Notes under the pieces: generated by a model
The model's input: the letters and a program-made list of their open reading frames with translations, nothing else
Databases searched by the model: none
Told to the model about the DNA's origin: nothing
From: Castellaniella sp049651205
GTDB lineage: Bacteria > Pseudomonadota > Gammaproteobacteria > Burkholderiales > Burkholderiaceae_B
DNA: 64,000 nucleotides
Assembly (NCBI RefSeq): GCF_049651205.1
Contig: NZ_JBASBR010000007.1
Location: 124,001-188,000, forward strand
Direction of reading: 5' to 3'
Shown: piece after piece, positions 25,893 to 35,574 of the stretch
Numbering within the stretch: the stretch's first letter is position 1
How the letters are laid out: each line of letters starts with the position of its first letter
Made by a program: the position numbers and the translations under genes

Positions 25893-26693
25893 TCATGGGC
25901 GCGCGATGCCCCGGCCTGCGTCGCGAAGGAAATCAATCAAAACCTGCACAGCAGGCGCCTCGTGCGGATGATCCTGTTGCAACACCAATAGAGCATCAAC
26001 CGCTTGAGGAAGCTTGAGCTGGCGGCGGTACAAAATCTTGTAGGCTTCTTTGAGCACCAAGACATCATCAGCAGTAAAGCCGCGCCGTCCGAGGCCTTCG
26101 GCGTTGATCCCGACCGGACGGAAGGAGTCGCCAGCGCCGATCATGTACGGTGGCACATCCTGACGCACTGAGCTGGTGCCACCAACCATGGCATGCGCCC
26201 CGATACGTACAAACTGGTGCACGGCCGAAAGGCCGCCGATGATCGCCCAATCTCCGATGTGGATATGGCCACCCAGCTGAACGCTATTGGCAATAATGAT
26301 GTGGTTGGCCAATTGGCAGTCGTGTGCAATATGCACATACGCCATGATCCAGTTGTCGTCGCCCAAACGCGTAGTGCCAATATCCTGCACCGTGCCGGTA
26401 TTGACGGTGACGAACTCGCGAAACGTATTGCCCGCACCGATCTCAAGGCCGGTGGGCTCGTCCGCGTATTTTTTATCCTGCGGGATGCCGCCAATCGAGC
26501 AATAACGATAAAAGTGGTTGTCCGGGCCAATGCTGGTGTGGCCATCGATGACACAATGCGGCCCGATCCGGGTACGCGCCCCTACTTTGACGTGCTCTCC
26601 CACAATGCTATAGGGCCCCACCTGGACGGACTCATCCAGCTGAGCCCCTGGCGCAATGATGGCTGTGGGATGAATCATTGCCTCTGGCATCAT
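25893..26693 (-). CDS. lpxA: UDP-N-acetylglucosamine O-acyltransferase
   Basis: First enzyme of lipid A synthesis, transferring a 3-hydroxyacyl chain from ACP to UDP-GlcNAc. 266 residues of left-handed beta-helix with repeated hexapeptides (from IHPTAIIAPGAQLDESVQVG onward) and a helical C-terminus. The catalytic His lies in AYVHIAHDCQ and the following LANHIIIANSVQLGGH matches the family. An ATGATG lies at the fabZ stop; the first ATG (26693) gives an ATGA overlap with fabZ. A start at 26678 (MIHPTAI) would match the usual shorter N-terminus. Confidence 0.95.
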   Translation of the reverse strand: MMPEAMIHPTAIIAPGAQLDESVQVGPYSIVGEHVKVGARTRIGPHCVIDGHTSIGPDNHFYRYCSIGGIPQDKKYADEPTGLEIGAGNTFREFVTVNTGTVQDIGTTRLGDDNWIMAYVHIAHDCQLANHIIIANSVQLGGHIHIGDWAIIGGLSAVHQFVRIGAHAMVGGTSSVRQDVPPYMIGAGDSFRPVGINAEGLGRRGFTADDVLVLKEAYKILYRRQLKLPQAVDALLVLQQDHPHEAPAVQVLIDFLRDAGRGIARP

Positions 26694-27142
26694 TCTTCCA
26701 GGATGCGCACAGCGCACATGATCTTGGCCTCAGCAGCAATTTGATCACCCACCTTGGCAACTGCCGTATATTTACAGATAGAGCGGCTAAGCTTGTCTGC
26801 CGAGACTTCCATGCGCAGTTGGTCGCCGGGAACAACCGGCCGGCGGAAACGCGCGCCATCAACGCCCACCAGATAGTAGGCAACCTTGGTGCTGACCAGA
26901 TTTGGAGCCCCGGCGTCGGCAAACGAAAACAGTGCAGCGGCCTGCGCCAGCGCCTCGATGATGAGCACGCCGGGCATGACGGGGTGATGTGCAAAATGCC
27001 CCTGAAAAAACGGCTCGTTGTAAGTGACATTCTTGATGGCCACGATGCTTTTGCCCGGATCCATTTCGAGGACGCGGTCTACAAGCAACATAGGCTGCCG
27101 ATGAGGCAGCCTTTCCATGATGTCTTTAATATCGAGTTCCAT
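26690..27142 (-). CDS. fabZ: 3-hydroxyacyl-[ACP] dehydratase FabZ
   Basis: Hot-dog-fold dehydratase of fatty acid synthesis, 150 residues. The catalytic His49 is in FFQGHFAHHPVMPGVL and the catalytic Glu63 in IIEALAQAAA; the N-terminal IMERLPHRQPMLLVDRVLE is the family hallmark. The ATG at 27142 shares one base with the lpxD TAA (TAATG), so the longer open frame that extends into lpxD is not used. FabZ and LpxA compete for 3-hydroxyacyl-ACP, which fits their coupling. Confidence 0.96.
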   Translation of the reverse strand: MELDIKDIMERLPHRQPMLLVDRVLEMDPGKSIVAIKNVTYNEPFFQGHFAHHPVMPGVLIIEALAQAAALFSFADAGAPNLVSTKVAYYLVGVDGARFRRPVVPGDQLRMEVSADKLSRSICKYTAVAKVGDQIAAEAKIMCAVRILEE

Positions 27143-28284
27143 TATTGTGTGTCCTGCTTGTTGTTCATCGGCGGCTCGCTCAGGCGTGCCGCCTGCTTTT
27201 CTGCTACCCGGATACGCTTGCGCAATTGTGCCAGCTGCCCAATCACGGCAGCATTGTGTTGCCACGTACGGTGTTCGGCAACCGGAAAAACGCCTGTATA
27301 GCGCCCAGGTGTCAGGATATCTGAGGTAACTGCGGTACCTCCGGAAATATGCACATCATCGGCTAGCGTCAGGTGCCCGCCAAACATGGCCGCCCCTCCG
27401 ATGACACAGCGCTGGCCCATGGTGGTAGAGCCGGCTACCCCCACGCACGCGGCCATTGCCGTGTGATCACCGATACGGCAATTATGGCCGATCATGATCT
27501 GATTATCGAGTTTCACGCCATTGCCCAGCACCGTGTCTTCGACAGCACCGCGATCAACCGTAGTGTTGGCGCCGATTTCAACGTCGTCTCCGATGCTGAC
27601 GCCACCTAGCTGGGCAATCTTGGCCCAGGCTCCAGGCGTTCGAGGATCCGGGGCAAATCCAAAACCGTCTGCACCCAGGACAGCCCCCGAATGGAGGATT
27701 GCCCGGGCACCCACCTTGACCCCATGATAGAGCGTGACGTGGGCATGAAAATAACAATCCGGTCCAATCTGACAGTCAGGGCCAATGCTGCAACCGGCTC
27801 CGATGCGGGTACCTGCCTGAATCCGGGTGCCGGATTCGATGACCGTCAATGGCCCTACGTGCACGCCGTCCTCGAGAATGGCGTCAGGGGACACCACCGC
27901 CGAAGGGTGGATGCCCTGGGGCAGACCGGCAATGCGGTGCTGATCAAACCACTGAGCAAGCAAGGCATACATCAGATAGGGCTGGGTGCACAGCACAGGC
28001 ACCCAGGCCGGGGCCTGCGGATGTTGTTGCTGGTAGGTTTCCCAATCCTCGGCCCGCAAAATCACGGCTGCCGCCCGGCTATCGGTTAACTGTCCTTGCA
28101 AACGCGGATTGGACAGAAAACTGATCTCAGTTGGCCCGGCCGTGTTTAGAGAGCCGATACCACCAATGAGGCGGGACGCATCTGGAGACGATCCCGCAAG
28201 GGTACAGCCCAGACCAACCGAATCAGCATCCTGCAGCAGCTTGGACAAGGCCGGGGCCCGCTGCGGCGCAAGCAACACCGGCAT
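27142..28284 (-). CDS. lpxD: UDP-3-O-acylglucosamine N-acyltransferase
   Basis: Third step of lipid A synthesis: adds the N-linked 3-hydroxyacyl chain. 380 residues, somewhat longer than the E. coli enzyme (341), mainly through its N- and C-terminal ends. N-terminal uridine-binding domain with GPTEISFLSNPR, then hexapeptide repeats (from IHPSAVVSPDAI on), the core GSGAVLG-like HSGAVLGADGFGFAPD, and the His-containing IGHNCRIGDHTAMAACVGVAG. A C-terminal helix (QLAQLRKRIRVAEKQAARL) ends the protein. Seven bases after skp. Confidence 0.95.
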   Translation of the reverse strand: MPVLLAPQRAPALSKLLQDADSVGLGCTLAGSSPDASRLIGGIGSLNTAGPTEISFLSNPRLQGQLTDSRAAAVILRAEDWETYQQQHPQAPAWVPVLCTQPYLMYALLAQWFDQHRIAGLPQGIHPSAVVSPDAILEDGVHVGPLTVIESGTRIQAGTRIGAGCSIGPDCQIGPDCYFHAHVTLYHGVKVGARAILHSGAVLGADGFGFAPDPRTPGAWAKIAQLGGVSIGDDVEIGANTTVDRGAVEDTVLGNGVKLDNQIMIGHNCRIGDHTAMAACVGVAGSTTMGQRCVIGGAAMFGGHLTLADDVHISGGTAVTSDILTPGRYTGVFPVAEHRTWQHNAAVIGQLAQLRKRIRVAEKQAARLSEPPMNNKQDTQ

Positions 28285-28290
28285 AGGGGA

Positions 28291-28842
28291 TTAACCGCCC
28301 AGAACCTTGATGACCTGATCGGTGATGTCCACCTTGGGACTGACCGTAACGGCATCCTGGATGATTAGGTCGTAATTTTGATCTTCCGCGATTTTTTTGA
28401 TGGCTGCATCGGCTTTTTCGACGATGGCGGAAAATTCTTCGTTGCGGCGACGGTTGAAGTCTTCCTGGAACTCACGACGCTTGCGTTGGAGGTCTGAATC
28501 CAGATCCTGCAAGTGCCGTTGGCGTTTGACACGATCAGACTCTGACAGCACAGGTGCGTCTTTGTCGAGTTTCTGAGCCTGGGCACGAAGATCATCTGCA
28601 AGTTTCTGGAGAGCTTGATCGCGCTTTTTGAACTCGGCTTCGATTTTGGCTTGAGCTGCCTTGGCCGGCTTGGAATCACGCAAAATGCGCTCGGTGCTGA
28701 CAAAACCGATTTTAGTGCCCTGTGCATACGCAGGAGACACAAACACAGCCCCCAGGGCAATTACGGCTGCTGCCGCAAAGGCCAGCTGCCTGGAGACGGC
28801 GCGCCGCGCCGAAATTGAAACGTTCAAGCCTGAAAGAATCAT
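28291..28842 (-). CDS. skp: Periplasmic chaperone Skp (OmpH family)
   Basis: Chaperone that carries unfolded outer-membrane proteins toward the Bam complex. 183 residues. Signal peptide: basic N-region then AFAAAAVIALGAVFVSPAYAQG, cleavage probably after AYA. The mature protein has the Skp layout: short beta strand (KIGFVSTERILRDS), two long charged helices forming the tentacle (about residues 50-140, including RDQALQKLADDLRAQAQKL), and the closing strand NYDLIIQDAVTVSP. ATG 28842 is chosen since upstream codons overlap the bamA end. Confidence 0.94.
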   Translation of the reverse strand: MILSGLNVSISARRAVSRQLAFAAAAVIALGAVFVSPAYAQGTKIGFVSTERILRDSKPAKAAQAKIEAEFKKRDQALQKLADDLRAQAQKLDKDAPVLSESDRVKRQRHLQDLDSDLQRKRREFQEDFNRRRNEEFSAIVEKADAAIKKIAEDQNYDLIIQDAVTVSPKVDITDQVIKVLGG

Positions 28843-28909
28843 GATCAAAAAACCACCTGCCAAAAAGGCTGCGATAAAAAAAGACAATTGTGCCATTAAA
28901 TGGCCAGAA

Positions 28910-31300
28910 TCAGAAACCCGTACCGATCTGGAATTGGAAGACTTGTTTTTGGTCGCCTTCTTTGGCGTTAAGGGCCCGGCCAAACGATAACTGCAGCGGT
29001 CCTAAAGGCGACTCCCAGGACAGGCCCAGACCAGCCGAGTATTTCCAGCCGCAGGGGTCTGCCACTTGCCCATAACGGCCCTGAGCGCAATCCGAGCCAT
29101 CGGTTGTGGTGATCTGGCCGACATCAGAGAACACGAACCAGCGCAACGTGCGATCGCGAGAAGCGCCGGGGAAAGGCAGATACAACTGCACATTACCGAC
29201 GATACGGCGCGAACCGCCCAGATAGGTATCCGTGAGGGCATCGCGTGGCCCCAGAGAAGCACCCTCGTAGCCACGCACAGACCCTATCCCGCCGGCATAC
29301 ATGTTTTTAATGACCGGGAAGGCTTTACCGCTGCCATACGTTTTCGCCCAATCAACCTGGCCATTAAGGGCCAGGGTAAAGGCGCGTCCGAGAGGCAGGT
29401 AGTATTGCTGCTGCCCCGACAACTTGTAATAGCGCAGATCCATGGTGGAGAAATCGGTGGACAGGCGGGTGTAGCTGCCCTTATGGGGAGCCAGTGCGCT
29501 GTCCCGGGTATCCTTGGCCCATCCCAGGCTGAAGATACCGGCATTGGTGGTTTCACCGTACTCGCTGACAAAATTCTGGTAAGCCAACGGTGCGGGATTG
29601 GTCACCCCGCAGCCATCCGGAGTGCTTGGCCCGATGCAACCGCGAACATCCTTGAGCGAGTTGCGCTCGAAGGTAAAGCCGGCAAAGACGCGATCAACCT
29701 CGGAGATAGGTACCCCAAAGTTAAGACCCAAGCCCATGGATTCGACCGAGTACCAGCCCAGGGATCCGCTATCCGAAACGTCGTATGGTGTCGTACGGCG
29801 ATAGTACAAAGACGTTGTCTTGCTGATGCCGTCTTGCGTCCAGTATGGGTTGGTATGAGAAATCACCGCTGCGCGGTTGGTCTTGCTGGTGTTGACATTG
29901 AGTGACAAAGAATTGCCGCTGCCAAACACATTGTCCTGGCTAATACCAGCTGACAGCAACAGTTTATCGGTAGAGCCGTAACCCACCCCCAGATTAATCA
30001 TCCCAGTGGGTTTTTCTTTGACATTGACATCGACATCAACTTGATCAGGCGAGCCTGGTACCGGGTCGGTTTTGACATCGACCTCGCTGAAGTACCCCAG
30101 GCGATCCACCCGGTCTTTGGAAGTCTTGATGCTGGAGGAGTCGTACCAGGCGGCCTCTTGCTGACGCATTTCGCGACGCACGACTTCATCTCGGGTACGG
30201 GTGTTACCGCCCACGTTGATGCGGCGCACGTACACCCGGCGACCCGGATCCACATAAAAGGTAAGCTTGGCAACGTGTGTGTCACGATCCAGCACAGGGC
30301 TTGGGTTTACGTTGGCAAAGGCATAGCCCAAAGAACCCAGATAATCAGTGATGGATTTGGCCACTGCATTTGTTTTTTCGGCTGAAAAGGTTTCACCCTG
30401 TTTCACCGTGACCAGCGGCTGAAGCTTGTCTTCCAGGCCCAGCAGATCACCGGCGAGGTCGACCTCGCCCAAGGTGTAGCGCTCGCCCTCGTGAAGCGTC
30501 ATTGTGATGAAGATATTCTTGCGGTCCGGCGAAATCGTTACCTGCGGGGGCTCCATCGAGAACTCGAGGTAGCCACGATCCAGATAATAAGAGCGGATGC
30601 GCTCGACATCACCCTCAAGTTTCTCGCGGGAGTACTTGTTGGTACCGGTATACCAGGTCATGAAGCCCCCCGTGGTGAGCTCCATTTCGTCTTCGAGGGT
30701 GCCGGCCGAAAACGTATCGTTACCAATAAATTCAATTTTCTCGATGGTGGCCACACCACCTTCGAAGATGTCGAAGCTGACCCCGACACGATTACGCGGC
30801 AATGGCGTAATCACGGGATTGATCTGCACTCCGTACTTGCCCTTGGACAAATACTGCTGTTTAAGCTCGAATACGGCACGATCCAGCATGGCCTGATCAA
30901 ACACCCGCCCTTGGCCAAAACCCACTTGCGACAAGGATTTGTTCAGCGCCTTGGCGTCGAACTCGCGCATGCCATTGAAACTGACGGATGCAATCGTGGG
31001 CCGCTCTTTGACAGACACAACCAGTACATCGCCACGGGAATCGATTTTCACATCGCTGAAAAACCCCGTGCCATACAGTTTTTGAATGGCAGTGGCAGCT
31101 TCTTCTTCAGTGAAGGTCTGGCCGACTTTAACGGGCAGATAGGTGAAAATAGTGCCCGGGTCGACGCGCTCGATGCCCTGCACCTGAATGTCACGCACAA
31201 CAAACGGCGTAAACGCATCCGCCACAGCAGGTGCCAGCAACAAGGCAAGCATCATGGGAATGGCACGCTTGATCAAACGAGTGTTCCGGAGAGACAACAT
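28910..31300 (-). CDS. bamA: Outer membrane protein assembly factor BamA
   Basis: Core of the machine that folds and inserts beta-barrel proteins in the outer membrane. 796 residues: signal peptide (about 1-29, ending AVADA), five POTRA domains (about 30-430, the first beginning FVVRDIQVQGIERVDPGTIF), then a 16-strand barrel. The barrel's conserved loop-6 motif appears as GSVRGYEGASLGPRD, and the C-terminal residue is Phe (FQFQIGTGF), the usual outer-membrane signature. AAGGA precedes the ATG. Between rseP and skp, as in most proteobacteria. Confidence 0.97.
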   Translation of the reverse strand: MLSLRNTRLIKRAIPMMLALLLAPAVADAFTPFVVRDIQVQGIERVDPGTIFTYLPVKVGQTFTEEEAATAIQKLYGTGFFSDVKIDSRGDVLVVSVKERPTIASVSFNGMREFDAKALNKSLSQVGFGQGRVFDQAMLDRAVFELKQQYLSKGKYGVQINPVITPLPRNRVGVSFDIFEGGVATIEKIEFIGNDTFSAGTLEDEMELTTGGFMTWYTGTNKYSREKLEGDVERIRSYYLDRGYLEFSMEPPQVTISPDRKNIFITMTLHEGERYTLGEVDLAGDLLGLEDKLQPLVTVKQGETFSAEKTNAVAKSITDYLGSLGYAFANVNPSPVLDRDTHVAKLTFYVDPGRRVYVRRINVGGNTRTRDEVVRREMRQQEAAWYDSSSIKTSKDRVDRLGYFSEVDVKTDPVPGSPDQVDVDVNVKEKPTGMINLGVGYGSTDKLLLSAGISQDNVFGSGNSLSLNVNTSKTNRAAVISHTNPYWTQDGISKTTSLYYRRTTPYDVSDSGSLGWYSVESMGLGLNFGVPISEVDRVFAGFTFERNSLKDVRGCIGPSTPDGCGVTNPAPLAYQNFVSEYGETTNAGIFSLGWAKDTRDSALAPHKGSYTRLSTDFSTMDLRYYKLSGQQQYYLPLGRAFTLALNGQVDWAKTYGSGKAFPVIKNMYAGGIGSVRGYEGASLGPRDALTDTYLGGSRRIVGNVQLYLPFPGASRDRTLRWFVFSDVGQITTTDGSDCAQGRYGQVADPCGWKYSAGLGLSWESPLGPLQLSFGRALNAKEGDQKQVFQFQIGTGF

Positions 31301-31349
31301 CCTGGCAATCCTTTTTCGGCCGTGACGTGGACAGGGGCAAGTGATGCAG

Positions 31350-31366
31350 GATTGTAAGTCACAATC
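31350..31366. repeat. Small inverted repeat between rseP and bamA
   Basis: GATTGT / ACAATC with a 5-base spacer, within the 69-bp gap between the rseP stop and the bamA start. It could be a weak hairpin in the transcript; no other signal seen there. Confidence 0.25.
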
Positions 31367-31369
31367 TGA

Positions 31370-32701
31370 TCAACTGAAAAGCCGCGAAAAATCATTAAAT
31401 AAGGCAAGAAACGTAAGACCCAGTACGAGGCTCAAACCCACACGCATACTCATCTCGCGAACGCGGTCGGACACCGGCCGGCCACCACGCAACGCCTCGA
31501 TCAGATAAAACAACAAATGCCCGCCATCAAGCATTGGAATCGGTAGCAGATTGAGAATCCCGATACTGATGCTAATCAATGCCAGAAATCGCAAATAAGC
31601 ATCCAACCCGACCCGTGCGCTCTGGCCTGCGTACTCGGCAATCGTGACAGGCCCGCTGATATTACGCCAGGAGGCCGCCCCAACCACCATGCGGCCCATC
31701 ATCCGAAGCGTAAATATACTGGTATCCCAGGTTCGCTGCGCACCAGACAAAAGGCTGTCCAGCGGCCCCAGACGCACCAGAACGGTATCCCGGTGTCCCA
31801 TGAGCATGGCCCCGATACGCCCGACCGGCTGGCCGCCATCCATCACCTGTGCCGGTGTCACGCTGACATCCAGTACGTCGGCGCCTCGTTGCACCTGGAG
31901 CTTGATAGGCGTTTGTGCGTGCGTTTGCACCAACTGTACAAACGCCTGGGCAGAGGGTTGTGTCACGGTACCCGCAACCAAAATAATGTCTCCGGGCAAA
32001 AGGCCTGCCTGCCGGGCACTACCGTCTGGCGTCAGTGACCCAATCTGCAACTGGGGTGGCTGCAGCACCAAACCCACCTGTTGCAAGGGATCTTCTGTAT
32101 CAGGTCGAAAATCATGGGCCTGGATCTCAAGGGAAACCTGACGGCTCTGGCCGTTATCTCCTTGCACTGAAAGGCTGGCATGCCCACCAGAGGTAAGCGG
32201 CTGAAGCAATTGCCAGCGCGCCTGTACCCACGAGGCCACCGGCTGGCCATCGACCGCCCGGATGGTATCCCCGGACTGTATTCCGGCCACAGCGGCCGGT
32301 GACCCTGAGGGCGGCGCCGACAGCCGGGCAATGGGTTCTTGTGTGCCTATCAAGCCCAATACGGCATAAATCAATACCGCCAAGAGAAAATTGGCCAATG
32401 GGCCCGCAGCCACAACCGCTACCCGGCGAATCCAGGGTTGTTGATTGAAAGCGGTCCGGCGGGTAGCCGCATCGGCGCCATCAGGCGCATCATCCAGCAT
32501 CTTGACATAGCCACCCAGTGGAATCGCAGACAAGGCCCACTCGGTGCCATGGCGATCAAGGCGACGCAACAAAACGGGGCCAAAGCCCACCGAAAACCGC
32601 AAAATGCGTACGCCGCAGCGGCGAGCCACCCAATAATGACCCAGCTCGTGAAAGGTGACCAGCAGGCCCAGGGCAAAAACAAAAGCAAACAACGTCAGCA
32701 C
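31370..32701 (-). CDS. rseP: Site-2 protease RseP
   Basis: Membrane-embedded zinc metalloprotease that cuts anti-sigma factors such as RseA within the membrane and clears signal peptides. 443 residues, starting with GTG at 32701. The zinc site HELGH is at residues 18-22 in the first helix, followed by RRCGVRILRFSVGFGP; two PDZ domains occupy about 120-320 (the first with GIQSGDTIRAVDGQPV, the second with GLLPGDIILVAGTV); the distal NLLPIPMLDGGHLLFYLIE supplies the third zinc-ligand Asp. Encoded between dxr and bamA. Confidence 0.96.
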   Translation of the reverse strand: MLTLFAFVFALGLLVTFHELGHYWVARRCGVRILRFSVGFGPVLLRRLDRHGTEWALSAIPLGGYVKMLDDAPDGADAATRRTAFNQQPWIRRVAVVAAGPLANFLLAVLIYAVLGLIGTQEPIARLSAPPSGSPAAVAGIQSGDTIRAVDGQPVASWVQARWQLLQPLTSGGHASLSVQGDNGQSRQVSLEIQAHDFRPDTEDPLQQVGLVLQPPQLQIGSLTPDGSARQAGLLPGDIILVAGTVTQPSAQAFVQLVQTHAQTPIKLQVQRGADVLDVSVTPAQVMDGGQPVGRIGAMLMGHRDTVLVRLGPLDSLLSGAQRTWDTSIFTLRMMGRMVVGAASWRNISGPVTIAEYAGQSARVGLDAYLRFLALISISIGILNLLPIPMLDGGHLLFYLIEALRGGRPVSDRVREMSMRVGLSLVLGLTFLALFNDFSRLFS

Positions 32702-32725
32702 TATGCAGCGTCCAAAAAACAGATA

Positions 32726-33934
32726 TCAGCAACTTGCCCGACAAAAATCGGTTGCCAACCGTCTTGTGTGAGCATCCAGATGAAGAACGTCGTCCAGTGA
32801 GCCCAACGCTTTTTGCTGGCTGCCGGCAGCAGCATCCAGACAATACTCTATGATCGCAGGGATCTGCGTATACCGAATCTGCCCGCGCAAAAAGCCATCA
32901 ACAGCGATCTCATTGGCTGCATTGAGCGTAATGCAGGCTTCCTGCCCCTGCCTCAAGGCAGCCAGAGACAAGCGCAAACACGGAAACCGGATCAGATCCG
33001 GTGTTTCAAAATCGAGATGTCCCAGGCGTGCCAGCTCGAGCAGCCCCACGCCACTTTCGATACGCTCGGGGAACCCCAGGCCAAAGGCAATTGGGGTGCG
33101 CATATCGGGTTGTCCCAACTGGGCCAAAATGGACCCGTCGATGTATTCGACCATCGAGTGCACCACGCTTTGCGGGTGTACCACCACCTGGATGCGATCC
33201 ATCGGCATAGCAAACAACCAATGTGCCTCGATGACCTCAAGGCCTTTATTCAGCATGGTGGCCGAGTCTACCGAGATCTTGCGTCCCATCCGCCAATTAG
33301 GATGTGCACATGCCTGCTCTGGCGTGACGTGTTCGAGCTGCTCGATGGCGGTACAGCGAAAAGGCCCACCCGATGCAGTCAGAAGCAGGCGGCGCACACC
33401 CTCGGCAGGCCGGAAAGGCGCCCTGACACGATCAGCAGTTTGAGGCAGGCACTGAAAAATCGCGTTGTGCTCGCTGTCGATGGGAAGCAGTTCTGCACCT
33501 GCTGTCCGGACGGCCTGCATGAAAAGAGAACCTGCAGCCACCAGTGCCTCTTTGTTGGCCAGCAATACCCGCTTACCAGCCCGGGCCGCAGCAAGCGCCC
33601 CAGGCAAACCCGCTGCCCCGACAATTGCTGCCATCACGGTAGTAACTTCGGTGTCTGCGGCAGTATCAGCCAGTGCTTGCGCCCCAACACGGATTTCAGG
33701 ACATGTCCGCCCTGCCGGCCAGATGTCGATAAAACGTTGGCGCGCATGCGCATCAGGCACGATTACCACCCGGGGCGCATGTTGCAGGGCCTGCGCAGCC
33801 AGCTCATTGATCCGGCTGTGGGCGCTTAGGGCGTAGACAGACAAGCGATCCGGGTGTCGGGCGATGACATCCAGCGTATTCACCCCGATGGAGCCTGTTG
33901 ACCCCAACACACACACACGTTGCACGACAGGCAT
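32726..33934 (-). CDS. dxr: 1-deoxy-D-xylulose 5-phosphate reductoisomerase
   Basis: Second enzyme of the MEP isoprenoid pathway; NADPH-dependent rearrangement and reduction of DXP to MEP. 402 residues. Visible: the nucleotide-binding VCVLGSTGSIGVNTLDVI, LLANKEALVAAGSLF, the metal-binding LLPIDSEHNAIFQCL, the flexible-loop LTASGGPFR, and HPNWRMGRKISVDSATMLNKGLE (shown in part by HPNWRMGRKISVDSATM). ATG 33934 lies four bases after the cdsA stop; a TTG at 33946 is in frame but less likely. Its product pool feeds UppS, encoded upstream. Confidence 0.96.
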   Translation of the reverse strand: MPVVQRVCVLGSTGSIGVNTLDVIARHPDRLSVYALSAHSRINELAAQALQHAPRVVIVPDAHARQRFIDIWPAGRTCPEIRVGAQALADTAADTEVTTVMAAIVGAAGLPGALAAARAGKRVLLANKEALVAAGSLFMQAVRTAGAELLPIDSEHNAIFQCLPQTADRVRAPFRPAEGVRRLLLTASGGPFRCTAIEQLEHVTPEQACAHPNWRMGRKISVDSATMLNKGLEVIEAHWLFAMPMDRIQVVVHPQSVVHSMVEYIDGSILAQLGQPDMRTPIAFGLGFPERIESGVGLLELARLGHLDFETPDLIRFPCLRLSLAALRQGQEACITLNAANEIAVDGFLRGQIRYTQIPAIIEYCLDAAAGSQQKALGSLDDVLHLDAHTRRLATDFCRASC

Positions 33935-33938
33935 GAGC

Positions 33939-34778
33939 TTATCCAATCAACAATAAGAGAATGGCTGCCGGCGCCACAGGCAAGACCGCGTCAATCCGGT
34001 CGTACACCCCGCCATGCCCCGGCAACAGCTGGCTGGAATCCTTGACCCCGGCACGCCGTTTGAGCAAAGACTCGAACAGATCACCGAGGATTGACCAGGC
34101 AGACAGCAGGATACCCGCCAGCACCAGGCCCGCGAACCCCCACTGCGCCAACACCAGCGCACCGTAGCTGCCAGGCCACCAAATGGCGGTCGCTACCAGC
34201 CAGATCGTTGCCACCAGAATCCCGCCAAAAGCACCCTCGCGCGTTTTGCCTGGGCTGACGTCAGGTGCCAGCTTGTGGCGCCCGAACTGGCGACCTGCAA
34301 AGTAGGCCGCGATGTCGGCACACCAGATCAGCGCCCACAAGCTGATGAGCGCAGAGGCACCGTGCTGCAAAAAAATCCATGCCAGAGCGAACCACATCGC
34401 GAGCAGTGTCAAGGCACCTGCAGCGATCAGGCCTGCCGCGGGACAGCGCTTTGGCACTTGTGCTCGAATTACCATCAGAGGTGCAGGAACCAGCCAAAAG
34501 AGCACAGCCAAAGGTAAAATAATCGACTGAAAGACCCACTGTGTTTGCGGATGCGCATCCACCAAGAGGCGTGACAACACCCCCAGGACACAGACAAACA
34601 CCACAACAGCGCCGTTACGCGCCAGCGTATGTGACCACACCAGGCGCCACCACTCCCAGACTGCGCACGCTGACATGATTGTGAGCAGCGCCAGCATCGG
34701 CCAAGGTGTTGAGGCACTGACCGCCGCAACGACAATCAGTAAAAGCACAATCGCCGTGAGGATTCTTTGACGTAGCAT
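33939..34778 (-). CDS. cdsA: Phosphatidate cytidylyltransferase
   Basis: Integral membrane enzyme making CDP-diacylglycerol from phosphatidate and CTP, the precursor of all phospholipids. 279 residues with about eight hydrophobic segments. The signature is at the C-terminal side: SLLKRRAGVKDSSQLLPGHG followed by GVYDRIDA; the cytoplasmic KTREGAFGG motif also matches. GAGGG precedes the ATG. Confidence 0.95.
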   Translation of the reverse strand: MLRQRILTAIVLLLIVVAAVSASTPWPMLALLTIMSACAVWEWWRLVWSHTLARNGAVVVFVCVLGVLSRLLVDAHPQTQWVFQSIILPLAVLFWLVPAPLMVIRAQVPKRCPAAGLIAAGALTLLAMWFALAWIFLQHGASALISLWALIWCADIAAYFAGRQFGRHKLAPDVSPGKTREGAFGGILVATIWLVATAIWWPGSYGALVLAQWGFAGLVLAGILLSAWSILGDLFESLLKRRAGVKDSSQLLPGHGGVYDRIDAVLPVAPAAILLLLIG

Positions 34779-34786
34779 GGGTACCC

Positions 34787-35548
34787 TCAGTGTGCTTCGT
34801 GCAACTGCTCGCTGGTTCGGCCGAAGCGCCGCTCTCGCTGGCGATACCAGATAAAAGCCTGCTCGATCTCGTTGGCACCAAAATCAGGCCAATAGCAGTT
34901 TGTGAAATAGAGTTCAGTGTACGCCAGCTGCCAGATCAGAAAATTGGAAATGCGTTGCTCGCCGCCCGTACGGATAAAAAGATCTGGCTCAGGGGCATAC
35001 GCCATGGCCAGCCGCTCGCTGATGGCTGCTTCGTCGAGCAGCTCAGGATGTTGTTGAAGTTCTGGATGAGCCTCCAGCAAGGCGCGCGTTGCCTGAAGAA
35101 TATCCCAACGTCCACCATAATTGGCGGCGATGGTGAGGGTCAAAGCAGATTGCTCCGCCGTTTTTGCTTCAGCCTCGCGGATCAGTCCTTGTAATTTTGC
35201 ATCAAAAGCACTGAGGTCTCCGACGATGCGCAAGCGCACGCCCTGTGCGATCAGCTTGTCGACTTCTTTTTCGAGGGTGCGGACAAACAAGCGCATCAAC
35301 AGCGTGACTTCTTGTGCCGGACGCCGCCAGTTTTCGGAGCTGAATGCAAATAAGGTGAGGTACTCGACCCCACGCCGGCCGCAGGCTTCGACAGCGCGCC
35401 TTACTGCCTGAACACCACGGACATGCCCTGCCGTGCGGGGCAAACAGCGCTGGGTTGCCCAGCGCCCGTTACCGTCCATAATGATGGCGACATGACGGGG
35501 CGTCTCTCCGGTGACAGGGATCGAGCAAGTCGAGCTGAGTGGGTTCAT
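34787..35548 (-). CDS. uppS: Undecaprenyl diphosphate synthase
   Basis: cis-prenyltransferase that extends farnesyl diphosphate to the C55 carrier used for peptidoglycan and O-antigen. 253 residues. Motifs: VAIIMDGNGRWA with the catalytic Asp, TLFAFSSENWRRP, NYGGRWDI, and the C-terminal DLFIRTGGEQRISNFLIWQ and ELYFT. Eight bases before cdsA on the same strand. Confidence 0.97.
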   Translation of the reverse strand: MNPLSSTCSIPVTGETPRHVAIIMDGNGRWATQRCLPRTAGHVRGVQAVRRAVEACGRRGVEYLTLFAFSSENWRRPAQEVTLLMRLFVRTLEKEVDKLIAQGVRLRIVGDLSAFDAKLQGLIREAEAKTAEQSALTLTIAANYGGRWDILQATRALLEAHPELQQHPELLDEAAISERLAMAYAPEPDLFIRTGGEQRISNFLIWQLAYTELYFTNCYWPDFGANEIEQAFIWYRQRERRFGRTSEQLHEAH

Positions 35549-35574
35549 GCCGCGAAAACAGAGATGACCGACAA